NCBI GenBank assembly: GCA_964343305.1
Contig: CAYFJO010000075.1
Location: forward strand, 1-33,015
From: CAYFJO01 sp964343305
Lineage (GTDB): Bacteria > Planctomycetota > Planctomycetia > Pirellulales > Pirellulaceae
Length of the DNA: 33,015 bases
Reading direction: 5' to 3'
The notes beneath the pieces are model-generated. The model was not told where the DNA came from, did not search any database, and was given only the letters and a program-made list of their open reading frames with translations. A program made the position numbers and the translations under genes. Position 1 is the stretch's first letter. Each line of letters begins with the position of its first letter. Below, piece by piece: positions 1 through 8,500 of the stretch.

Positions 1-1
1 G

Positions 2-3000
2 TTCCAAGCTGGCAAACATTCAGAATGGTCGCAGAAAATTTTGAATGAACTCTCGTCGGCCCGCGTTTGTTTGCTGAACGCGGAGAAAAAGTCGCAATAC
101 GACGCGCAACTCAATGCCTATCTGCAACAAGTGGCTCAAGTTTCGCAACAACAGCAGCAATTTGGGACGCCAATGCTGCCCGTAGACCAGGTCGCCGCGG
201 CACAATCTGACTATCAATACCCTTATGGACAGCCGTCGCTACCCGAGGAGCCGTTATTTCAGACTGAGGTCGAGTCGGCCTCGACGACAACTCGCCGGCG
301 CGCGAAGAAGTCGAACGCGACGATGATCATCGTTGGCGTCGTTTTGCTGTTGTTCGTCGGCGTCGCCGCATTCCTGGTCACGCGACCGAAAGACGACCCG
401 GTTGCCAACGATGGCATCAACGACACGAAGCCCGTGGACCATGTTGACGATTCGATCGGCGACGATTCCGATCCGAGTATTTCCTCGAATGACTCGGACA
501 CAAACTCGGACAACGATCCGATCGTCATTGACACGAAACCCGATCCGCCAAACGTCCCGCCGTCGTACGCGATTCAGCTTGATGGCCGCGATTATATTTT
601 GTTGAAGGACAGCGAATCGTTGTTGGACATGGACAAACCGTTCACTGTCGAAGTTTGGGCGCGATGGCGTCTCACCGACAAAGAGTTGGCGTTGTTCGGT
701 GCGTGGGGACAACAGGCCGACCAGGATCGCGCGGGCTGGGGAATTGCCTTCAGCCCACCCGCGGTGACTGGCCAAGGCAATCGGCTCTTTTTGCGCTGCC
801 GAAACACGAAGGGACAGTTTTTCTATTACTTCAAACCGATGGGGCAGACGAAGCTCGACCAGTGGCATCATTTCGCGATTTGCAATGACACGGCGTATCT
901 CAACTTTTTCATTGATGGCGAATCACAGTTTCGTTTTCCGACAGAAGACATCGCCCCAGCGGATGGTCAACCGGCCAAGGTTTCGATTGGAAGTGATCCG
1001 CAACAAATGGGCAACGGGATGGCGGCCGGTGACCTGCGCGGGTTTCGCATTTCGTCTGGCATCCGCTATCAAGATTCCTTCAAGCCGCGGCAAACTCTTG
1101 CCGCCGACTACACGACGGAAGTGACACTCGATTTCTCGACGCACGAACGCGGAATCATCCGTGACCTTTCCAAGGCTTCGCGCCATGGAAGCATTGTTGG
1201 CGCGACGTGGCTTGATCAGGCAGGGATGTCCGTAGAATTGGCTGGTTCCGTCGAGGATATTCCCGTTGGCAAAAAGTGGGCGAGTTCGACAGCCAGCCAA
1301 GGGTCATTTGAGAAGATCGAGGATGGCTGGACACAAACCGTGGGCGAGAAGAGCACCGAGTTTTTTGAAGTGGATCGAACCGCGGACTACGTCGAGATCG
1401 CCGCGGTTGTCGGCAACCAGCGGATTCGATTGGCGGAGAGTCATGCGATGACGTGGGATTCACTTCAATTGCAATGGATTTCCCACCTGAACGGTTCCTG
1501 GAGCGATGCCGGTGGCACACCGACGGTCATTGCAGAAGTTGATTCGTCGGACGAAGTCGATCTTCTGAAAAGGATAGATCTTTCCAAGCATACGTTTCGC
1601 GGAAAAACGACGCTACTAAACGAAGTTTTGGATGTCGACGCCGACGGTCAATGGTCGCAAGTGATTGTCCCAGTCAATCCACCGGCTGAGTATGAACTCG
1701 AAGCAAAGGTAACGCAGTCCGGCGGAACTAGAAACCTGTTTCTGGGCTTAGTCGTGGGTGGCCGCCAGTGTGTCTTGAACGTCGATGCTTCGCCCGGCAC
1801 CGGTGGAATCACAGGACTTTCGCTGGTCAAGGGACTGCGTCCGACCGAGACCGGCTACATCGGCCAATACAATGGAAAGCTCTTCACGCCAGGAAAAGAG
1901 TCGACGATTCGTTGTTCCGTGCGGCCAAACGAAGTGGCGGTGAAATTCGATGGCAAAGGGGTTTTCAAGTGGTCTGGGAATCCGTCAGAGCTAAGTTTGC
2001 CAGACTATTTGCAGACGCCTGATCCGAACACCATGTTCATCGGCGGCTATGAAACGAACTACCGATTTACCAAACTGGTGCTTCGCCCTAGTAAATCGGG
2101 TACCACGTCGGCCTTTAATCCGACCACGGTCGCTTCGTTGGACAAGTTGCCCGTGCCCAGCGTGTTCGATCAAGCCGAAGGCAAACGCAAGGTCGAGAGC
2201 ATTTTGGCAGATGATTTTGCCAAAGCAAATGATGCGGACGCCAAAGTGGAGTTGGCGGCCAAGTTGATCGAATACGCTCAAGATTCGAGCGAAGAGGTGG
2301 GTACGCAATATGTTCTGTTGAGCGAGGCCCAGCGGCTGGCCTTGGAAGCGGCCAATCTGACGGTGGCGCTGGACGCGATCGACGAGATGGATCGCCGGTT
2401 TCAAGGCATCGATGTTTGGAAGCGAAAAAACGACGCGCTCACGACGGTCAAAGCAAGCGTCAAGTCATACGGTGATCGCACGAAATTTGCCGAGGCGGCG
2501 GTGATCATGTCAGACGGCGCATTTTCCAACGGACGCATCGACGTCGCCATCGAAGTCTTGAAACTTGCCACCAGCGCGGCGACACCTCCGGCCGGGAATC
2601 CAGCCTTGCGAAAAGCGATTGTCGATCGCAAGAAAACGATCACCGAGATTATGCCCGATTGGAATGTTGCCAAGGCCGCGTTGGACAAGTTGAAGTCCGA
2701 CGCCGCGGATGCGGATGCCAACACCGCGTGGGGACGATTCGTTTGTTTTGTTCAGCGCGATTGGGATGAAGGGCTGGCCTATCTTTCCAAGGGAAGCAAC
2801 GCGGAATTGAAGGCGGCTGCCCAGGTGGATCTGGACCGGCCAACTCGGCCAGACGATCAGATCGCGCTGGCCGACCAGTGGTGGAAGATCGCGGATTCGC
2901 TGACCAAAGGCAAACGGGACGCGGCGAAGTTGCGAGCCCGAGTTTGGTACGAACGCGCCGCGCCCTTCGCCACCGCACTGTTGTTGAAAAAGAAGATCGA

Positions 3001-3610
3001 ACAGCGACTGGAGGAAACCAAGGCGCTGGCAGAGTCCAGCGGCACGACGGCGCAGCCCAAGTTGGATGTGGGTGTCTTGCCAAACAACCTTCCGCCCGAA
3101 TACGCCGGCATGATTGGACGCATGGCGATCAAGGACGTCGATACGGGCGCGCTATTCCGCTATTCTCCCAGTTCGACGATTCGTACCACACAAATCGACG
3201 ATCTGTTGCGACAAGCGAATCAGCAGCGCCCCAAAATCGCATTTGCCCTTTACGGCATGCTGCACGTGCCGGTCAAGACAAAAGTCACCATTCGTCACAC
3301 AGGCGGCGAATACTACGAAACGAACGACGTTCTGTTAGGAGGTTTCGGCGTGGTGAGTAGTGTGGGTGGAAGCCAGCGAGACGCCAGCGGCAATTACAAG
3401 CGAAGCGACGTCCAAACGATTGAACTGAAGAAGGGCGACTATGCGGTGCAATGGAATCTGCGTGGCAAATACGGCCGCATCGGATCTTCGTGCGATCTGC
3501 AATTCACCAACGAAGCGAACCAGCCGCTGAAGGTTTATCACAGCAAGAAGATGTTCACCAATATCCGCGGCCGGGGGAAAGACGTGTTAGAGATTCGGCT
3601 GGGCAGTTGA
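2..3610 (+). CDS. Large membrane protein with J-domain-like N-terminal region, one TM helix and LamG domain (5' end missing)
   Basis: The frame is open to the left edge, so the start lies outside the window; the TTG at 41 is only an internal codon. The first 45 or so residues (ILNELSSARVCLL, then EKKSQYDAQL) match the end of the J-domain-like region found at the N-terminus of many planctomycete proteins, including kinases. A Gln-rich stretch follows, then a Lys/Arg-rich stop and a single hydrophobic helix at about residues 106-126 (counted from base 2). Next come an Asp/Ser-rich linker to about 185 and a LamG/concanavalin-like domain at about 188-363 (QLDGRDYILL, FTVEVWARWR, WHHFAICND). The middle is helical, and a beta-rich C-terminal domain spans about 1040-1202. 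I infer a cytoplasmic N-terminus and an exported LamG part that may bind carbohydrate or a surface ligand. No catalytic site was recognised. It converges on the sulfatase gene. Confidence 0.85.
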   Translation, partial: FQAGKHSEWSQKILNELSSARVCLLNAEKKSQYDAQLNAYLQQVAQVSQQQQQFGTPMLPVDQVAAAQSDYQYPYGQPSLPEEPLFQTEVESASTTTRRRAKKSNATMIIVGVVLLLFVGVAAFLVTRPKDDPVANDGINDTKPVDHVDDSIGDDSDPSISSNDSDTNSDNDPIVIDTKPDPPNVPPSYAIQLDGRDYILLKDSESLLDMDKPFTVEVWARWRLTDKELALFGAWGQQADQDRAGWGIAFSPPAVTGQGNRLFLRCRNTKGQFFYYFKPMGQTKLDQWHHFAICNDTAYLNFFIDGESQFRFPTEDIAPADGQPAKVSIGSDPQQMGNGMAAGDLRGFRISSGIRYQDSFKPRQTLAADYTTEVTLDFSTHERGIIRDLSKASRHGSIVGATWLDQAGMSVELAGSVEDIPVGKKWASSTASQGSFEKIEDGWTQTVGEKSTEFFEVDRTADYVEIAAVVGNQRIRLAESHAMTWDSLQLQWISHLNGSWSDAGGTPTVIAEVDSSDEVDLLKRIDLSKHTFRGKTTLLNEVLDVDADGQWSQVIVPVNPPAEYELEAKVTQSGGTRNLFLGLVVGGRQCVLNVDASPGTGGITGLSLVKGLRPTETGYIGQYNGKLFTPGKESTIRCSVRPNEVAVKFDGKGVFKWSGNPSELSLPDYLQTPDPNTMFIGGYETNYRFTKLVLRPSKSGTTSAFNPTTVASLDKLPVPSVFDQAEGKRKVESILADDFAKANDADAKVELAAKLIEYAQDSSEEVGTQYVLLSEAQRLALEAANLTVALDAIDEMDRRFQGIDVWKRKNDALTTVKASVKSYGDRTKFAEAAVIMSDGAFSNGRIDVAIEVLKLATSAATPPAGNPALRKAIVDRKKTITEIMPDWNVAKAALDKLKSDAADADANTAWGRFVCFVQRDWDEGLAYLSKGSNAELKAAAQVDLDRPTRPDDQIALADQWWKIADSLTKGKRDAAKLRARVWYERAAPFATALLLKKKIEQRLEETKALAESSGTTAQPKLDVGVLPNNLPPEYAGMIGRMAIKDVDTGALFRYSPSSTIRTTQIDDLLRQANQQRPKIAFALYGMLHVPVKTKVTIRHTGGEYYETNDVLLGGFGVVSSVGGSQRDASGNYKRSDVQTIELKKGDYAVQWNLRGKYGRIGSSCDLQFTNEANQPLKVYHSKKMFTNIRGRGKDVLEIRLGS

Positions 3611-3724
3611 GGAAGTCCGTGTCGGCCAGGCTGCGTTCGATAGCGGTGGACTTGTGCTTGACGCTGAATTTGGTTCGCGAGGCGTCCCGTTCGGCATCAG
3701 CCTTCGGCACTACCTGGACAGCGT

Positions 3725-5407
3725 TTACTCGCCTTGCCAGGTCCGGACGCTTCTTTTTCCCGCTTCAAGTTCCGTCAGGCGTCGATGGAGATAACTGTGC
3801 GAGATCTGTCGCGCTTTGGCTCGGTCGGCTTCGTCGTAGTCCCAGAACTGTTGTACGATCGCCTCGCACTTCGGATAGTGCGAACCGTCGTCGCCGACAC
3901 GATTGCGTGTGGCTGCGAGGCGAGCCTTGAGTTCGGCGGCAAGTTTGGCGTGAGCCGGATCGTGGTAGAGATTGCGCGTCTCGTGCGGATCGTTCACCAA
4001 ATCGTACAATTCCCAGCCCGGCGGCGTTTGGTATCCGCCGTCGTAGTTGCAGCCGTAGTAGTAGATAAGTTTGTGCGTTTTCGTGCGCATGCCGAGGTGG
4101 CCCGGATTGTCGTGGTGCGCCAAGTGCATCCAGTAACGATAATAGGCCTCCTGCTTCCAGTCGCTCGCCTCCTTGCCCGTTTCCAGCAGCGACTTGAACG
4201 ACCGGCCTTGGACCGATGCGGGAATCTCGGCTCCTGCAAAGTCGAGCATCGTCGGACCATAGTCGACGTTCTCGATTATCGTGTCCAGTCGCTGGCCGGC
4301 TTTCACCGTCTTCGGATAACGAACCAGGAACGGCATCCGCTGGGACTCTTCGTACATCCAGCGTTTGTCCTGGTAATCATGCTCGCCCAGCATGAAGCCT
4401 TGATCTCCGGTGTAGATGATGACCGTGTTGTCGAGTTGGCCCGTGTCTTCAAGATGCTTGAACAGTCGGCCCAAGTTGTCGTCGATCCCCTTTACACATC
4501 GCAGAAACTTCTTGAGGTAGGCGTTGTAAGCGAGTCGAGTGTTTTCTTCGTCACTGTGATTGGCCGGGTCGTAGTTCGCGGGAAACTCAGCCGGGAACCT
4601 CTTCGGCAGGTCGCGCAGATACGAACGCCGTGGATTGCGAGACCCGATCGACGTGCCGATGTGCGGAATCAGTTCGTCGTCGGCACCGCGTGTCGCAATC
4701 GAACCGAACCGTTCGTCACGTTTCCAGAGTGTGTCCGGCTCAGGGATGTCGACATCGGCCAGGTAAGACTCGTATCGCATCGCATTGTCGAAATAATCAT
4801 GCGGAGCCTTGTAGTGGTGCATCAGGAAGAACGGCCTCTTCTGATCCCAACCGTCCTTGAGCCAGTCGAGCGTCAGATCGGTAATGGCGTCGGTCGAATG
4901 TTTGCCATCAAACTTGATGATGTTCTTTCCCCACGGCTTGTCGCCACGAACGCGGAACTCTGGATTGTGATACTTGCCTTGGCCGGGAAGCACGCAGTAA
5001 TAGTCGAAGTCAGCCGGCTCGACCTTGAGATGCCACTTGCCGATCATCGCCGTGTGATATCCGGCTTGGCCCATTTCAATGGCCAACATTTGTTTGCCTG
5101 GCAGGACTCTTCCGCCAAGATCAAACGAGCCATTGATGTGGTTGTATTGCCCAGTCAACACGCAAGCCCGCGACGGCGAACAAATCGAGTTGGTGCAGAA
5201 GGCATTGGTGAAGAGTGCCCCTTCTTTCGCGATCCGATCGATGTTCGGAGTCAGCGCAACCTGAGCCAGACGACTTCCATATGCCGAAATTGCATGCGCG
5301 GCGTGATCGTCCGACATGATGTACAGAACGTTCGGCTGGTCGGCCGCGTGGACTCCGTTGATGTTTATCAATGCAAACACAAAACACGACAACGCAAATC
5401 GAATCAT
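3725..5407 (-). CDS. Secreted sulfatase (S1 family, formylglycine type)
   Basis: Predicted sulfate-ester hydrolase of the alkaline-phosphatase-like superfamily. I chose the ATG at 5407 rather than the upstream in-frame start at 5443 because it follows a strong Shine-Dalgarno sequence and opens a clean signal peptide (MIRFALSCFVFALI, cleavage near AHA/AD at about 21). Metal-site Asp residues are in MSDDH (about 33-34). The maturation motif CSPSRACVLTG has the formylglycine Cys at about 76 and Arg at about 80. IGKWHLK and TGDQGFMLGEH supply further active-site residues. Length (560 residues) is normal for the family. The protein is probably periplasmic. The substrate cannot be told; sulfated polysaccharide is the usual inference in planctomycetes. 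It lies downstream of the giant cytochrome protein, separated from it by a REP-like inverted repeat. Confidence 0.93.
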   Translation of the reverse strand: MIRFALSCFVFALININGVHAADQPNVLYIMSDDHAAHAISAYGSRLAQVALTPNIDRIAKEGALFTNAFCTNSICSPSRACVLTGQYNHINGSFDLGGRVLPGKQMLAIEMGQAGYHTAMIGKWHLKVEPADFDYYCVLPGQGKYHNPEFRVRGDKPWGKNIIKFDGKHSTDAITDLTLDWLKDGWDQKRPFFLMHHYKAPHDYFDNAMRYESYLADVDIPEPDTLWKRDERFGSIATRGADDELIPHIGTSIGSRNPRRSYLRDLPKRFPAEFPANYDPANHSDEENTRLAYNAYLKKFLRCVKGIDDNLGRLFKHLEDTGQLDNTVIIYTGDQGFMLGEHDYQDKRWMYEESQRMPFLVRYPKTVKAGQRLDTIIENVDYGPTMLDFAGAEIPASVQGRSFKSLLETGKEASDWKQEAYYRYWMHLAHHDNPGHLGMRTKTHKLIYYYGCNYDGGYQTPPGWELYDLVNDPHETRNLYHDPAHAKLAAELKARLAATRNRVGDDGSHYPKCEAIVQQFWDYDEADRAKARQISHSYLHRRLTELEAGKRSVRTWQGE

Positions 5408-5413
5408 TAGAAT

Positions 5414-5420
5414 CTCCTTC
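5414..5420 (-). promoter_or_regulatory. Ribosome binding site of the sulfatase at 5407
   Basis: The minus strand reads GAAGGAG here, six bases before the ATG at 5407. This near-perfect anti-16S match decides the start in favour of 5407 over the longer frame from 5443. Confidence 0.75.
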
Positions 5421-5460
5421 AAAGTTGCAGTCGACTTGGACATACCGCCTTGTTCATTCT

Positions 5461-5521
5461 TGTAGCTGCGTTCGCCAGAACGTGGCTCATGCTCATCCGC
5501 GTTCTGGCGAACGCAGCTACA
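5461..5521. repeat. REP-like inverted pair (i)
   Basis: Two perfectly complementary 22-base arms (5461-5482 and 5500-5521) flank a 17-base spacer. Each arm begins, read inward, with TGTAG and carries its own small hairpin, CGTTC-GCCA-GAACG. The element can fold as one long stem or two small hairpins. It lies between the giant cytochrome-protein gene and the sulfatase gene, both on the minus strand, and just upstream of the sulfatase RBS. I classify it as a head-to-head REP pair (BIME-like) from its GTAG foot and extragenic position. Confidence 0.75.
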
Positions 5522-5552
5522 TTGCGCTCCAAAGGCCGCGCCGTTAAATGAT

Positions 5553-8500
5553 CTATTCGGATGCTGCGTTGAGGCTTTCTAAGAACGCCAACAACTCAAG
5601 GATTTCGTCCTTGGTGTAGCGATCGAGCAGTGCCTTGGGCATCATCGACTTTGATGTCTTGACCATCTCGTCGATGTCCGATCGTTTGATCACGGTTGGT
5701 TCTTTTGATTCCGGATTCGCCAGTATCGAGATCGACGTCTTATCTTCGGCCTGAACGATTCCCGTGACGACCTTGCCGGAAACTGTGATCACGATATGAA
5801 CGGCGTACTTGGCGTCGATTCGATGCGAGGGATCGAGCACTTCCCGCAGCACGGCTGAGTGGTCGCCTTTCCAGCGAGTGAAAACCTGATCGAGAGCAGG
5901 TCCGACGGAGCCACCTTTGTCGCTCGTCTTGTGGCAGAGGGCACAAGTTGCTTCGGTAAACAGTCGGTGCCCGATTTCGGGCGACCGTCCCGGCAGACCG
6001 TTTGCCAGGTCGCTGCTGAAATCTTCGATCGCCCATGATTTGACGAACGAACGATTGCTGCCAATTGGATCTTTCGGCTTGGTTGGATTCTGCGTCCACT
6101 CGTCGAGGTCCGGTACAACAACCATCACGCCGTACATCCGCATCCAGTGGCGTGGAAATGTGCAAACGTAGGGATACTCGCCTGGCTGCTTCGGTGCGGT
6201 AAAGGTCAACCGGTATTGTTGTCCCGCCTGAACCATGTCGGTCGCGAATAGCACTTTGTCGGACTTGGGCACGTACGGCTTGCGTTGAAATCCTGGCTTG
6301 GGACCAAGCACCGCACCAAGCTCGGCAACTTCCTTCAATGCACCATTGACGGTGATTACGAGGTTGTGCGGCATCAGGTCTTCGTTTTGCAGCACGATTT
6401 GCACGGGGCGACCCGCCTCGACTGCGAAGTAGGGTGTATCATATCGCATCTCTTCTTCAACCGTGTGGATGCGGACAACCCGAACCGTGACTTCACGAAG
6501 CCGATCGCGATACGAGCGGGCATCACCCACCGGAATTCGGGCCAGCAATTGGTCAGCAAGTTGCATTTCGTCGATAAACTCATCCGTCGTTCGTTTCGCC
6601 GCCGGAGTTGTTTCTGCATGTTTCACCAGTACATCGACAAGCTGTCGACTCACTTTGGTGTCGCGTGCGTCTTGTGGGATCTTTAACAGCGAACGGACAG
6701 CAGCGGTGCGAAATTGTCGCTTGGAAACGAACGGAGCGAGCAGTTGGAAGTTATCCTCGTAAGCCGTTGGCACGGACGCGAGGGTACTGACCGCCGCTCG
6801 TCGAACGTTTGCCGAATGATCGCCATCCAGTAGACTGACAACGTTTTCGCGCAGACGAGCCCGCACGGCGGGCTGTGGAATCAACGAAACGGACCGGAGC
6901 CAATCCAACGTCGCCTCGGGTTTCTGATTCGCGCGAGTCCACGCCGCTTCACCTTGGCCCGCCACAACGAGACTCGCGTATCCAACGGAACGAAGCGCAG
7001 CGTTCTTGGACTCCGTCGCTTTCGTCAGGTCCTTGACTCGGCTGTCCAACACCTCGGCTGGTTGCCGGAGCAACATGGCAGAGAGCTGCCGCGCGGTTCG
7101 TTTTTCCTGACTGCTCGAACCGTCGATCGTTGCGAGCGCTTTGAGCAACACGTCCACCGCATCGCTCTTGTTCAGTTCAACAAGGGAAGACACGGCATCC
7201 TGACGATGTTTCGGCGACATACCGGCTCGTGTCAGGATGGCATTGAAAACGAGAGCGAACTTCTTGTCATTCGTTTGACGATCAACCATCAACAACCGCT
7301 GGTTGTCGAGCCGAGCAAGTTGGAACTCGACGACGCGTTGGCTCTTGTTGAGGAACACGGTCGGCTTTGGTCCTTCCTCCATCGGCGCATCGTCGTCATG
7401 ATCGTGAGCCGCGTGGTCATGCTGATGCGCGCGGGCAACCTGGTCGGTCGGCGTCGCTTCCAGCACTCGCAATGTCTCGGTGAGCGTGTATTCGAGATAG
7501 TGATCCGTGTCGCTATTGAGCGCATCGAGTGCAACTTCCAAAGCGTGCAGCCGATGCGGTGTCTTCGCAAAGAAACTCAGCGCACGAACGGCTTCAAGCC
7601 GGACTCGCGGATGCGAATCGATCACGCCATGGTGCAGCAGTTCCAAAACGTCCGGCACGCGATCAAGCCAAAATGACAGCACACGCGTCGCCGCCGCTCG
7701 TGCCCGATGATCCGTAGCCTCAAGCAGTTGCTCTAGAATGTCAGCCCGAACGACGTTATGTGTTTGAAACATCCACAACGCTTCGAGCATATTGTGTTCG
7801 TACAACTCGTCGGATTTGTCCAGCGAGGCAATCCATGGATCGAGTTCTTTGACAACCTCTGAAGTCGGCCGATCTGCCAGTTCGCGACGAGCACGATAGC
7901 GAGTTCGATCTTCGGGCAACTTCAACAGATCCAGCAGTGAGGCGATCGGCTGGCCGTCTATTTTTGGCGGCGAAACGAGCGGGCGGCCTTTGTAAGTGAC
8001 ACGCCAAATTCGACCGTGACTATGGTCGCGACTTGGATCGCGCAGGTTATGCTGCAAATGTCCGATCAACGCGTTGTGCCAGTCGACAATGTACAGCGAG
8101 CCATCGGGAGCGAATTGAATGTCCACGGGACGAAAATTACCGTCTTCGCAGGAAACAATCGCGGGCGTTTCCTCGCCGACGAAACCCGATCCCTGTTCGA
8201 CGACGTTGTGACTCAACACCGTGCGTTCGCCGATGCAGTTGGTCACAAGAAAGTTGCCCTGCACTTCTGGTGGAAAGTGCCGGCTGGAGACCATCGCACA
8301 ACCAGCGAGCGGGCGAATTCGTTTGGGATAAAACGTCGGGAACTTGTAAGTCGGATCGTTGCCCGTCGATTGCGCGACGCGCCGTCCTTGTGCACCGCCT
8401 GGATGTTTCAGCGGATGCTCGACGAAGCCAGAAATCGGGGCCGCCCAGTAACTGTTGCCAGGCGAAGCGTCGCCGATGAAATTCTGTCCCCAACGATCGA

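Noticed and set aside
3611..3724. Possible REP-like unit (GTAG then TGCCGAAGGC on the minus strand)
   Set aside because: The following sequence repeats TGCCGAA directly rather than as a hairpin; only a three-base stem can form. The gap otherwise shows nothing.
3734..5410. 558-codon open frame on the plus strand opposite the sulfatase
   Set aside because: It mirrors the sulfatase codons in a GC-rich gene, has no recognisable domains and an Arg/Val-rich composition; the opposite frame has complete sulfatase motifs.
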